Numbered from the stretch's first letter, positions 26,101-43,655 are shown. The stretch is DNA of 64,000 bases from JBBRYB01 sp038238115 (GCA_038238115.1 JBBRYB010000009.1:58391-122390); one strand, 5' to 3'. The notes: generated from the sequence alone by a model not told the origin. Numbers and translations: made by a program.

Positions 26101-27882
26101 ATGACCGTCCTCACCGTGGACCAGTCGGGCCGATCGGATCAGTCGCCGGGCCCCTCGGACGCGTCTGCGGATGGCCACGGCCGAGACGGTTGGTGGTACG
26201 TCGGCGCGGTGGTGGTTGGAGCCGGCCTCAACGTCGCCGCGGCCATCAACCAGCCTTACAACCAGAACGAGCTCGAGCAGACCGGCCCGTACCACAGCGA
26301 CGACATCCACCGGATCATCCACGGCACTCGGCAGCCGCCACTCGACCCGCTGCTCGGGGCGTTGGTCCAGCATCTGCTCGGCGAGGGACAGCTGCGTCAG
26401 CGGTTGGTGCCCGTGCTGGCCGGGGTCGGCACGCTCGTGCTGATGGGTCTGCTGCTGCGGCGATTTGGGCTGGGCCGCGCCGGTGCGGTGGGGCTGTGGG
26501 TAATGGCGACTCAGCCGATCATGGTGCAGTACTCCGCGTACGCCCGGCCGTACGCCGTACCGCTGTTCTTGATGATGCTGTTCACCTACTCAGCGCAGCG
26601 GTGGCTGCGGGCTCGACGTGCCGGCTGGTTGGGGCTGGCGGCTGTCGCAGCCGGCCTCTTGCCGCTGAGCCGGGTGCCCGAGCCGACCGTGTTCCTGGTG
26701 ACATCTGGGTTGGCGCTGGCCTGGCTCGCAGTACGCCGACGGCGGACGTGGTCGACGGCGGGGCCGCTGATCCTGGTGACCATCGGGGCGCTGGTTTTCG
26801 TCGGCTCTCCGATGTACCACTCCCTCGCGTCCAGGAAGGTCCCGCTCTTCGACCCGAGCATCTCCGGCGTCGTTGCCCGGTTCGATAACAGCGCGGACCA
26901 GTTCCAGGGAGTCCTGGTGCCCTCGCTGGGCAACTGGTTCCCCTTGTGGCCGGTCATCGTCGTGCTCCTCGCCGCGGCGCTGGTCCTCCCGACGCCACGA
27001 CATAAGCTCCTCCACGAGTGCGGCTGGGCATGGTGGCCGCTGGCGCTCCCACCGGTTGCCTTCCTCCTCGCCTACTACTTCGCGAACCCGCACAGCCTCG
27101 AGCTGCGGCCGTATCGTGACCGCTACGCATACTTCTTCATCCCGGCGTTGGTCTTCGTGGTCGCGGCGGTGGCAGTGGTGCTCGAGGACAACGTTGCCTC
27201 GGCAAGGGTCCGAGTCCCGGTCGGCGTGCTGCTGGCGGCGGCGCTGGTCGGGCAGCTTCCGGCGACGGCACGAGTGCTGACTGACAACACGGCGCCCGAC
27301 TTCCAGCAAGCCGCGGCCGTGATCGATCGCGTCGTCCCGGCCGACGGGAGCGTTCTCTACCTGACGCCCAGCACCGTTGAGGGTTGGCGAGAGCCGTTCA
27401 TCGGCCAACACAGGTACCTGGACCGCCCGCGCCGCACCCCAGCCATCGTCGACGCCGGCATGGTGCCCGACCAGCCTGGCCAGGAGCTCGGCTCAGGTCC
27501 CGTCTACACGCTCGTCCTGGATGCGGAATGTTCCTCGTCGGCGCTTTGTGACGGGCCGGCGGAGAAATGGAAACATGACGTTGCCGGCTGGCGCGTCGTG
27601 TCGCGGTTCGACCACTTCACGCTCTACGAGCCGACTGCCGGTCAGTCCGGGCGCCACGGCGTCATCGAGGGCCTGCTCGCCTATGCCGACGCGTTCGGAC
27701 CTGAGCTCGGACTGCTGGAGAGTCTCGCTGCGGCCGCGGTCCTGAAGGCCCACGACCGATCGAGCCGCGGCAGGGCCCTGGTCCACCGCGCGTACGCCGA
27801 CATGGGCGCCGAGGCGACGAACGCCTACCGCTATCTTGCCCGGCAACGCGGTCTCGACCCGTTTCGACGCGGACCGAGCTGA
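26101..27882 (+). CDS. GT-C fold membrane glycosyltransferase-like protein
   Basis: The 593-residue protein has about ten hydrophobic segments between residues 30 and 390 and a hydrophilic C-terminal domain of about 200 residues. The first extracytoplasmic loop holds acidic residues (YHSDDIHRII), followed by RQPPLDPLLGALVQHLL, which resembles the 'HPPLYY' region of PMT/ArnT-type (GT39/GT83) enzymes using polyprenyl-phosphate sugars. The donor and acceptor are unknown. It is an unusual neighbour: it lies between rpsJ and tuf, on the opposite strand, and is followed by a Usp gene. Confidence 0.7.
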   Translation: MTVLTVDQSGRSDQSPGPSDASADGHGRDGWWYVGAVVVGAGLNVAAAINQPYNQNELEQTGPYHSDDIHRIIHGTRQPPLDPLLGALVQHLLGEGQLRQRLVPVLAGVGTLVLMGLLLRRFGLGRAGAVGLWVMATQPIMVQYSAYARPYAVPLFLMMLFTYSAQRWLRARRAGWLGLAAVAAGLLPLSRVPEPTVFLVTSGLALAWLAVRRRRTWSTAGPLILVTIGALVFVGSPMYHSLASRKVPLFDPSISGVVARFDNSADQFQGVLVPSLGNWFPLWPVIVVLLAAALVLPTPRHKLLHECGWAWWPLALPPVAFLLAYYFANPHSLELRPYRDRYAYFFIPALVFVVAAVAVVLEDNVASARVRVPVGVLLAAALVGQLPATARVLTDNTAPDFQQAAAVIDRVVPADGSVLYLTPSTVEGWREPFIGQHRYLDRPRRTPAIVDAGMVPDQPGQELGSGPVYTLVLDAECSSSALCDGPAEKWKHDVAGWRVVSRFDHFTLYEPTAGQSGRHGVIEGLLAYADAFGPELGLLESLAAAAVLKAHDRSSRGRALVHRAYADMGAEATNAYRYLARQRGLDPFRRGPS

Positions 27883-27987
27883 TCCCCATCGCGAGCCGGT
27901 CCGGCTCGCAGTGCAAGAGTAGGACTTCACATCAGCGTGCGCCGTCCGCCGTACTTGAGCCGGGCGTGAGCAGAAGGGAACTTCGCG

Positions 27988-28404
27988 ATGCCCATCCTGA
28001 CCGGTTACGTGCCAAGCCCCGTCGGGGAGGCGGCGCTCGCGACAGCGCTCACCGAGGCTCGGCTTCGGGGCCTGCCTCTCGTCGTCCTCAACGCCACGGG
28101 CGCCGACGGGAAGGCCGACCGCAACTACGCCGACGACGCGACAGCCGAGCAGCTGCGCACTCGGCTGACCGAGTCCGGGCTCAGCTTCCGGCTGCTCCGT
28201 AGCGACAGCACCCGGGAGCCGTCTGAGGAGATCGTCGACATGGCAGCCGAGCTGAACGCCGAACTCATCATTATCGGACTACGCCGCCGAAGCCCGGTGG
28301 GCAAGCTGCTGCTGGGCAGCACCGCCCAACGCGTCCTGCTCGACGCTCCGTGCCCCGTGCTCGCGGTCAAGGCGGACGGCGAGACCGAGACCAGAGGCGG
28401 CTGA
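27988..28404 (+). CDS. Universal stress protein (UspA) family
   Basis: The 138-residue single-domain Usp starts MPILTGYVPSPVGEAALATA. The ATP-binding-type signature is recognisable at the C-terminus (IIIGLRRRSPVGKLLLGSTA, then QRVLLDAPCPVLAVK). AGAAGGGAAC precedes the ATG. It converges on tuf, from which it is separated by a bidirectional terminator. Its role in stress tolerance is a family inference. Confidence 0.85.
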   Translation: MPILTGYVPSPVGEAALATALTEARLRGLPLVVLNATGADGKADRNYADDATAEQLRTRLTESGLSFRLLRSDSTREPSEEIVDMAAELNAELIIIGLRRRSPVGKLLLGSTAQRVLLDAPCPVLAVKADGETETRGG

Positions 28405-28430
28405 GACCCGACCGGGACCGCGACAGCACA

Positions 28431-28464
28431 AAGGCCCCTCACCGGTAACCGGATGAGGGGCCTT
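28431..28464. terminator. Bidirectional terminator between usp and tuf
   Basis: A perfect 11-base stem (AAGGCCCCTCA at 28431-28441, TGAGGGGCCTT at 28454-28464) encloses a 12-base loop that itself contains CCGG-TAA-CCGG. It lies between convergent usp and tuf and can act on both strands. Confidence 0.85.
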
Positions 28465-28491
28465 GCGCATGCGTGAAGCAGGCGGCTCAGA

Positions 28492-29685
<1,194 letters not shown>

Positions 29686-29756
29686 TTGGACTTCCTCCTA
29701 GATAGGAACGTTTTCGCTACAACTTCTTCTTTGCTGCACAGCCGCCGGGCGAGATC

Positions 29757-31859
29757 CTACTCGCCCCGGACCTTCTGGATGATCTCGTCGGCGACGCTCT
29801 TCGGAACCTCGGCATACGAGTCGAACTGCATCGAGTACGACGCCCGGCCCTGCGTCTTGGAGCGCAGGTCACCGACATACCCGAACATCTCTGACAGCGG
29901 AACCAACGCCCGTACGAGCTTGGCCCCGCCCAGCCCCTCCTCCATCGCCTGGATGTGGCCGCGGCGGGAGTTGAGGTCACCGATGACGTCGCCCATGTGC
30001 GCCTCGGGCGTCGTGACCTCGACGGCCATCATCGGCTCGAGCAAAGCGGGGTCGGCTTTGCGGGCCGCCTCCTTGAACACCATCCGACCGGCCATCTTGA
30101 AGGCCATCTCGGAGGAGTCGACGTCGTGGTAGGCACCGTCTCGCAGCGTCACCTTGAGGTCGACCATCGGGTAACCGGCGAGAATACCGAACTCCATCGC
30201 CTCCTGGATGCCCTCGTCGACCGGTGGGATGTACTCGCGCGGGATGCGGCCGCCGGTGACGGCGTTGACGAACTCATAGCCGCCGTCGCCTCCGCCCGTC
30301 GGCTCCATGTCGATGATGACCTTCGCGAACTGGCCCGACCCTCCGGTCTGCTTCTTGTGGACGTAGTCCACCTTCTGCACGGCCCGCCGGATGGTCTCGC
30401 GGTAGGCCACCTGCGGTTTCCCGACGTTGGCCTCGACCCGGAACTCACGCCGCATCCGATCCACCAGCACCTCGAGGTGCAGCTCGCCCATGCCGGCGAT
30501 GATCGTCTGACCTGTCTCTTCGTCAGTCCGCACCTGGAAGGTGGGGTCCTCCTCGGACAGGCGCTGGATCGCCATCCCCAGCTTCTCCTGGTCGCCCTTC
30601 GACTTGGGTTCCACGGCGACGTGGATCACTGGGGCGGGGAATGTCATCGACTCGAGCACGACCGGCCTGCCTTGGTCACACAGCGTCTCGCCCGTCGTGG
30701 TGTCCTTGAGCCCCATCACTGCCACGATGTGCCCGGCGCCCACCGACGCGATCTCCTCACGCTTGTTGGCGTGCATCCGGTAGATCTTGCCGATGCGCTC
30801 CTTCTTGCCCTTGGTCGGGTTGAGCACCGTCGTTCCGGTGTCCAGGCGACCGGAGTAGACCCGCAGATAGGTGAGCTTGCCGAGGTGCGGGTCGGCCATG
30901 ATCTTGAACGCCAGCGCCGAGAACGGCTCGCTCTCATTCGGCTGCCGGTCCACGACGAGCTCTGGATCCTTGGCATCGTGACCCTCCACGGCTTCGACGT
31001 CGAGGGGCGATGGCAGATAGGCGATGACCGCATCGAGCAGGGGCTGGATGCCCTTGTTCTTGAAGGCGGTGCCGGTCAGGACCGGTGTTAGCCTGTCAGC
31101 GATGGTGGCGCGACGGATCGCGGCCTGCAGCGCCTCGACAGTGGGCTCCTCGCCCTCGAGGTAGAGCTCCATCATCTCGTCGTCTGCCTCGGCGATGGTC
31201 TCGAGGAGGCGGTCGCGCCACTCACGCGCGGCATCGGCGTGCGAGGCGGGAATCTCTTCGATCGCGTAGTCCTCACCCTTGGCCGTCTCGCCGCGCCAGG
31301 TCAGGGCGCGCATCTGCACGAGGTCGACGACACCGATGAAGTCGGCTTCGGTGCCGATCGGGATCTGCAGCACCAGCGGGACCGCGCCGAGGCGTGACTC
31401 GATCATCTCGACGCAGCGGTGGAACTCAGCGCCGGTACGGTCAAGCTTGTTGACGAAGCACATGCGCGGCACGCGGTAGCGGTTGGCCTGGCGCCATACG
31501 GTCTCGGACTGCGGCTCGACGCCGGCCACGCCGTCGAACACGGCGACGGCACCGTCGAGGACACGCAGGGAGCGCTCGACCTCGATGGTGAAGTCGACGT
31601 GGCCTGGCGTGTCGAGGATGTTGATCGTGTGGTCTTTCCACATGCAGGTGGTCGCCGCGGACGTGATCGTGATGCCGCGCTCTTGCTCCTGCTCCATCCA
31701 GTCCATCGTGGCGGCGCCCTCGTGGACCTCACCGATCTTGTAATTGATGCCGGTGTAGAAGAGGATCCGCTCGGTGGTCGTGGTCTTACCGGCATCGATG
31801 TGAGCCATGATGCCGATGTTGCGGACTCTGCCGAGGTCGGTGGTGATTGCGGTTGCCAC
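29757..31859 (-). CDS. fusA: Elongation factor G
   Basis: The translocation GTPase, 700 residues. Motifs AHIDAGKTTTTER, DTPGHVDFT and NKLDRTG are intact, as is the domain IV loop region (KQTGGSGQFAKVIIDMEP). I place the start at GTG 31859 (MATAITTDLGRVRNIG), eight bases after GAGGGAAG; a longer in-frame start would use the ribosome-binding site itself as coding sequence. Confidence 0.97.
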   Translation of the reverse strand: MATAITTDLGRVRNIGIMAHIDAGKTTTTERILFYTGINYKIGEVHEGAATMDWMEQEQERGITITSAATTCMWKDHTINILDTPGHVDFTIEVERSLRVLDGAVAVFDGVAGVEPQSETVWRQANRYRVPRMCFVNKLDRTGAEFHRCVEMIESRLGAVPLVLQIPIGTEADFIGVVDLVQMRALTWRGETAKGEDYAIEEIPASHADAAREWRDRLLETIAEADDEMMELYLEGEEPTVEALQAAIRRATIADRLTPVLTGTAFKNKGIQPLLDAVIAYLPSPLDVEAVEGHDAKDPELVVDRQPNESEPFSALAFKIMADPHLGKLTYLRVYSGRLDTGTTVLNPTKGKKERIGKIYRMHANKREEIASVGAGHIVAVMGLKDTTTGETLCDQGRPVVLESMTFPAPVIHVAVEPKSKGDQEKLGMAIQRLSEEDPTFQVRTDEETGQTIIAGMGELHLEVLVDRMRREFRVEANVGKPQVAYRETIRRAVQKVDYVHKKQTGGSGQFAKVIIDMEPTGGGDGGYEFVNAVTGGRIPREYIPPVDEGIQEAMEFGILAGYPMVDLKVTLRDGAYHDVDSSEMAFKMAGRMVFKEAARKADPALLEPMMAVEVTTPEAHMGDVIGDLNSRRGHIQAMEEGLGGAKLVRALVPLSEMFGYVGDLRSKTQGRASYSMQFDSYAEVPKSVADEIIQKVRGE

Positions 31860-31966
31860 GATGGGCGCTTCCCTCACGGTTTCTAGGTGGGTGATGTGCT
31901 GGGGCGGACTCAGTGCCGTCGGTTGTCACGGCGAGCCGGTGACGACCACTGCGGCGTCCGCACGCA

Positions 31967-32436
31967 TTACCAGCGGTAGTGTGCGAATGCCTTGTTGGAC
32001 TCGGCCATCTTGTGGGTGTCTTCGCGGCGCTTGACGGCGGCGCCGAGGCCGTTGGAGGCGTCGAGCAGCTCGTTCATCAGCCGGTCGGACATGGTCTTCT
32101 CGCGACGCGCCTGCGAGTACGACACGAGCCAACGCAGCGCAAGCGTGGTCTGGCGGGGGGTGCGGACCTCGACCGGAACCTGATAGGTCGCGCCACCGAC
32201 GCGGCGGCTGCGGACCTCGAGTGTTGGCCGAACGTTGTCGAGCGCTCGCTTCAGCGTGACGACGGGGTCGGTGCCGGTCTTGTCGCGACAGCCTTCGAGC
32301 GCAGTGTGCACAATGCGCTCCGCCACCTGCTTCTTGCCATCCACGAGCACCTTGTTGATGAGCTGGGTCACCAACGGGCTGCCGTAGACAGGGTCGATCT
32401 CAATCGGTCGCTGCGGGGCGGGACCCTTGCGTGGCA

Positions 32437-32437
<1 letters not shown>
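31967..32437 (-). CDS. rpsG: 30S ribosomal protein S7
   Basis: S7 nucleates the 3' major domain of 16S rRNA. The 156 residues start MPRKGPAPQRPIEIDPVYGS and end with KMAESNKAFAHYRW. The ATG overlaps the rpsL stop by one base (TGATG). Confidence 0.97.
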
Positions 32438-32811
<374 letters not shown>

Positions 32812-33172
32812 CGCGGCGTTCTCTTTTCTCTCAGTTGTTACTGCCTGTAGGTTGTGCAGCCTTGTCGGTGACACTGCCTGGAGGCGGCGCCGTCTGCTCT
32901 CGCCGACGTGCCGGGTCGCGCATGTATCTGTCGGTCTGGTACCGGGGCGCTTGCGCCGTTCATCCGGCTGCACCCCAGCTGGGTCGCCTGCAGCGTCGAC
33001 CCCCGCGTCCGGGTGTGTCGCCCGGTCACACGAAGTCTCCTGACCAGAGCCAAGCCCGTCCACACGTGGTTCTTGCGCAGACCTCGCAGCTTGTCCGAAA
33101 GGCGACGCCCTAAGGCGCTGCTCTCCGGGGTGGGCACACGAGAGGCCTGGATCAGTCCAGGCACAGATATCT
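32812..33172 (-). other. Long rpsL 5' leader, no gene seen
   Basis: About 355 bases lie between the predicted transcription start near 33166 and the rpsL GTG. I find no convincing small ORF or known leader RNA class. The 33202-33391 stretch on its other side likewise shows nothing. Confidence 0.4.
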
Positions 33173-33201
33173 AGGTTACCGGGTGCCTATGGCAGGGTCA
33201 A
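33173..33201 (-). promoter_or_regulatory. Predicted str operon promoter
   Basis: On the minus strand, -35 TTGACC (33196-33201) and -10 TAACCT (33173-33178) are separated by 17 bases. This is one of the best housekeeping-sigma matches in the window. It would drive rpsL-rpsG-fusA-tuf. Confidence 0.65.
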
Positions 33202-33391
33202 AACGGTAGACGCCGACCGCACGGCCACCGAAGGCCAGACCCAACGACTCAGCTCGCAGCGATCACACGAGTGAGCAGAATTCTGATCGCAACCGGCCTT
33301 CGGGACGCCCTGACGGCTTCGATCCCAGCACCGGCCTCGTCAGCGCGCATGCCACGGCCGGAACCGGGGAACCTCTTCGTGGCCCGCTCTG

Positions 33392-33913
33392 TCAGGCGGG
33401 CCCTTGATCCCGCACGGCTTGGACGCGCTCCATGGCGGACCGGAGGTCGCTCAGCCACTCGTCGCTGTGCTGACCCACGAGGCGGACGCACCACTTCAGG
33501 GCGTCGGCGCGAGAGCGGGCGACGCCCGCGTCGACGAGTGTGTCAAGCACCTGACGTTGGGGTTGACGCAGCCGTGTCATCACCGGAACGGCGAGGTGGG
33601 TGAACAGGGCGGATCGGTCACCGATGGTCGCGCCCCAAGACACTTTGCGGCCGAAACGGCGCTGCGCCTCGTTGGCGATGACCATCCGGGCCTCGCGGGT
33701 GTCCTCCCGCCACCCGGAGAGCCGTCCGTCGGAGGCTTCCCGCTTGGCGTCGTCGGAGGCGTCCGCCTCGAGCGCCACAGGCTCCAGCTGGATGAGTACC
33801 GTGATCTCCTCTCTATCGGTGGTGATCGCGGGTGCCTGCCGGGTCCATTCCTGCGGAAGTCTGCCGGCGAACCAGGCCGGGATGTCCGTGCCATTTGCTT
33901 TCTGTGTATTCAT
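33392..33913 (-). CDS. Conserved actinobacterial hypothetical protein
   Basis: A 173-residue soluble protein starting MNTQKANGTDIPAWFAGRLP. It contains DREEITVLIQLEP, MVIANEAQRRFGRKVSWG and a C-terminal block (RQPQRQVLDTLVDAGVARSR) that reads like a small helical DNA- or protein-binding module. I recall similar proteins in other actinomycetes but know no function. There is no signal peptide or membrane segment. It lies between rpoC and rpsL and has its own palindrome-containing, apparently leaderless promoter. Confidence 0.7.
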   Translation of the reverse strand: MNTQKANGTDIPAWFAGRLPQEWTRQAPAITTDREEITVLIQLEPVALEADASDDAKREASDGRLSGWREDTREARMVIANEAQRRFGRKVSWGATIGDRSALFTHLAVPVMTRLRQPQRQVLDTLVDAGVARSRADALKWCVRLVGQHSDEWLSDLRSAMERVQAVRDQGPA

Positions 33914-33945
33914 GTAATCAACATTACACCTGAACTCCAAGACGT
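33913..33945 (-). promoter_or_regulatory. Leaderless promoter with overlapping palindrome
   Basis: The minus strand carries TAATGT seven bases before the ATG at 33911-33913, the geometry of leaderless actinobacterial promoters, with CTGACG about 16 bases further upstream. An inverted repeat TGTAATCAACATTACA (33913-33928) overlaps the -10 and the start codon and could be an operator. Confidence 0.5.
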
Positions 33946-34168
33946 CAGCACGCCGCCTTGCTCGAGGAGCAGCGTCGGCAGGGCGCCGTGCGGTGCGCTC
34001 ACACCGCGCATCGTGCTCAGGGCGCAGATTTGGCGACCTGGGGCCGATGGTGCCATGTGGAAGAGCGACGTCTTCCGCCCATTCGTGTGCGCCGCCGCAG
34101 CCGCGCAGCCTGAGGCTTGGCTGCCGCGCGAGGACAAGGAGCCCTGAAGCATCCATCGGACCAAACGC

Positions 34169-34207
34169 CGAAGGGGCGATCACCCCGCGTGGGGTGACCG
34201 CCCTTCG
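34169..34207 (-). terminator. Terminator downstream of rpoC
   Basis: A strong nested hairpin of 39 bases: an inner perfect stem TCACCCC/GGGGTGA with a GCGT loop, and an outer CGAAGGG/CCCTTCG stem with one mismatch. The minus-strand tail has GCGTTTGG. It lies 14 bases after the rpoC stop. Apart from it and the leaderless promoter, 33914-34220 is empty. Confidence 0.75.
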
Positions 34208-34220
34208 AGGGTGGCTTGAC

Positions 34221-38096
<3,876 letters not shown>

Positions 38097-38237
38097 GACT
38101 ATTCCTTCGTCTGGTGTTGCTGTGGGTGGATCTGGTTCAGTTCAGTCGGTCGGCGATGTCGCCGTCCGGGTTGGACTGCTTGCCTCGCGAACAAGTTCGC
38201 TTCGGCCAACTCAAGCGTCGATAGAGTCTGAGCTCGC

Positions 38238-41738
<3,501 letters not shown>

Positions 41739-41836
41739 GAGTGGTCCTTCCGAAGGCTCGCAGACTCTTCCCAAAATACGCATGCCGAGCACACCCGGGT
41801 CCGGGTTGAGGTGGGCAGGAGGCAGCGCAAAGAGTC

Positions 41837-41866
41837 AGTTTAGCCTAGAGGCCGACTGAAGTCGAA
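41837..41866 (-). promoter_or_regulatory. Putative rpoBC promoter
   Basis: On the minus strand, -35 TTCGAC (41861-41866), an 18-base spacer and -10 TAAACT (41837-41842), about 100 bases upstream of the rpoB TTG. A separate promoter for rpoBC downstream of rplL is common in bacteria. Confidence 0.45.
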
Positions 41867-42015
41867 CCGGAGACGTGTGGCGGTAGCCACTCCACCCGAG
41901 TCTGTCATCGGAACTGACGCTGAGCATGCCCAACTCCGCAAGCGTAGTCAAGTGGCCGCGCACAATTGGCTGCCAATCGTTGTCCGAGCCGGGCAGCCTG
42001 GCCGGCGAGGCACGC

Positions 42016-42050
42016 CTCTCCTCGAGACCGTTCGGAGGTCGCGAGGAGAG
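42016..42050 (-). other. Hairpin downstream of rplL (possible attenuator or processing site)
   Basis: A perfect 9-base stem (CTCTCCTCG at 42016-42024, CGAGGAGAG at 42042-42050) with a 17-base loop starts 16 bases after the rplL stop. There is no T-run. By analogy with other rplL-rpoB gaps it could reduce read-through or be an RNase III-type site; this is inference. Confidence 0.4.
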
Positions 42051-42065
42051 CAGGCCGCTGTGAGG

Positions 42066-42458
42066 TTACCTGACGGAAACGGTGGCACCGGCGCCTTCGA
42101 GGGCTTCCCGGGCCTTTTCGCCGGCGTCCTTGGTGACCTTCTCCAGGATCGCCGTGGGGGCGGCCTCCACCAGATCCTTGGCCTCCTTGAGACCGAGGCT
42201 CGTCAGGCTACGTACCTCCTTGATGACCTGGATCTTCTTGTCGCCGGTCGACTCGAGGACGACGTCGAACTCGTCCTGCTCCTCGACGGCGTCCGCCTCA
42301 GCGGCCGCGCCGCCGGCCGACGGGGCGGCAGCTGCGGCAACCGGAGCCGCGGCCGTCACGCCGAAGGTGTCTTCGAACTGCTTCACGAACTCGCTGAGCT
42401 CGAGGAGGGTCATCTCCTTGAATGCGTCGAGGAGGTCGTCGGTGCTGAGCTTCGCCAT
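42066..42458 (-). CDS. rplL: 50S ribosomal protein L7/L12
   Basis: The flexible stalk protein that recruits translational GTPases, 130 residues. It has the N-terminal dimerisation helices (LSTDDLLDAFKEMTLLELSE), an Ala-rich hinge (about 38-60) and the C-terminal domain (IQVIKEVRSLTSLGLKEAKD). It lies downstream of rplJ, as usual. Confidence 0.97.
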   Translation of the reverse strand: MAKLSTDDLLDAFKEMTLLELSEFVKQFEDTFGVTAAAPVAAAAAPSAGGAAAEADAVEEQDEFDVVLESTGDKKIQVIKEVRSLTSLGLKEAKDLVEAAPTAILEKVTKDAGEKAREALEGAGATVSVR

Positions 42459-42531
42459 GGTGGCGTTCCTTCCGTGTTACTGGCTCGCGACAGGTCGCGA
42501 GGCGGGATATGGGCGGTCGGTCCGGGCCGGG

Positions 42532-43374
42532 TCAGCCCGCGGTGTTCTCCTCGGTGCTGTCCTCGGTGCTCGTCGCGGGGGTCTCCTCGGAGGTGGGTGC
42601 TGAGGCCTCTTCGGAGGTGGGCGCTGAGGTCCCTTCGGAGGTGGCTGCTGAGGCCTCTTCGGAGGTGGGTGCTGAGGCCTCTTCGGACGGAGCCTCGGGG
42701 TCGCCCTCCGCGGTTGCGGGTACGTCGGCGGCCGCCTCGACCACAGCGCTATCGGAACTCCCGTCGGTGCCCGCAGCATCGGCGCTCTCGTCGACGTCTG
42801 GCGTCGACGTCGCCTCGGACGAGACGGCTGTGCCGGCTCCACCCACGAGGATCGAGGGGTCTTCCTCGGCCTTGTCCCGCAGCGCGGCGACGACGCGGGC
42901 GGCCTGCGAAAGCGGGGCGTTGAACAGGGAGGCGGCGTTCTGCAGCGAGGCCAAGAGCGCACCCGCGAGCCGGCCGAGGAGCACCTCGCGTGACTCGAGG
43001 TCCGCGATCCGGGAAATCTCGGCGGGGGTCAGTGACTTGCCGTCGAGGACGCCCCCCTTGATGACGAGTGGTGAGTTTGCCCTGGCGAAGTCGCGCAGGC
43101 TCTTGGCCGCCTCGACCGGGTCGCCCTTGACGAAGGCGATGGCCGAGGGTCCGACGAGCAGGTCCTCGAACCCGTCGACACCGGCTGCTCGGGCCGCGAT
43201 CTTGGTAAGCGTGTTCTTCACTACGGCGTAGCTGGCGTTCTCTCCGAGGGCTCGCCGAAGATCCTGCAGCTGCTTGACGGTGAGACCGCGGTACTCGGTC
43301 AGCACGACCGCGTTGCAGCTGCGGAACTCGTCCGTCAGCTCGGCGACTGCTGCCGCCTTGTCGGGCCGCGCCAT
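42532..43374 (-). CDS. rplJ: 50S ribosomal protein L10 with long repetitive C-terminal extension
   Basis: L10 anchors the L7/L12 stalk. Residues 1 to about 175 are a normal L10 (MARPDKAAAVAELTDEFRSC, VVKNTLTKIAARAAG). The remaining 100 or so residues are an acidic Ser/Glu/Ala/Thr-rich tail containing about five near-identical units of the type SEEASAPT, so the 280-residue protein is about 60 percent longer than usual. The ATG at 43372-43374 is preferred over an upstream start by homology. Confidence 0.94.
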   Translation of the reverse strand: MARPDKAAAVAELTDEFRSCNAVVLTEYRGLTVKQLQDLRRALGENASYAVVKNTLTKIAARAAGVDGFEDLLVGPSAIAFVKGDPVEAAKSLRDFARANSPLVIKGGVLDGKSLTPAEISRIADLESREVLLGRLAGALLASLQNAASLFNAPLSQAARVVAALRDKAEEDPSILVGGAGTAVSSEATSTPDVDESADAAGTDGSSDSAVVEAAADVPATAEGDPEAPSEEASAPTSEEASAATSEGTSAPTSEEASAPTSEETPATSTEDSTEENTAG

Positions 43375-43482
43375 GAGTCTCCTTCCGTAGAAACACTCTG
43401 ACATCGCAGATCATCCGGCTTCGCTGATGTGGGTAGCGCGAAGGCTCGGTTGGCTCCGGGATAAGGACCCATACATGCAAAA

Positions 43483-43618
43483 CGCCCCGTGCAGGCGCAC
43501 GGGGCGGGACCAACTCGCTGGTCCGACTCAGTTCACCTGCGCGGGCCGCCCGCTCGTGCGGGGCCTTCGACCGATCGACATCGTGGCGGTGTCGGTCGGT
43601 GACCGGCGGTCTGTGGTT
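43483..43618 (-). promoter_or_regulatory. Ribosomal protein L10 leader with attenuator hairpin
   Basis: The minus strand shows the expected L10-leader landmarks in order: CAGACCGCCGGTC (about 43602-43614), GGTCGAAGGCCC (43561-43572), a CCGCGCAGGTGAACTGAG segment, and finally a perfect 10-base hairpin (CGCCCCGTGC 43483-43492 / GCACGGGGCG 43497-43506, loop AGGC) followed by TTTTGCATGTAT. L10-L12 binding to such leaders represses rplJL, and here the final hairpin looks like a true terminator, implying transcription attenuation. Confidence 0.65.
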
Positions 43619-43625
43619 GTGCTCC

Positions 43626-43655
43626 AGCCTACGGGTTCGGATGACCGAGGACCAA
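43626..43655 (-). promoter_or_regulatory. Predicted rplJL promoter
   Basis: On the minus strand, -35 TTGGTC (43650-43655), an 18-base spacer and -10 TAGGCT (43626-43631). The expected start near 43619 coincides with the 5' edge of the L10 leader landmarks, which supports both calls. Confidence 0.6.

Noticed and set aside
26101..28404. Glycosyltransferase and Usp considered as part of the integrase-linked accessory zone
   Set aside because: They lie 30 kb away within the ribosomal block with no mobile-element traces at their borders.
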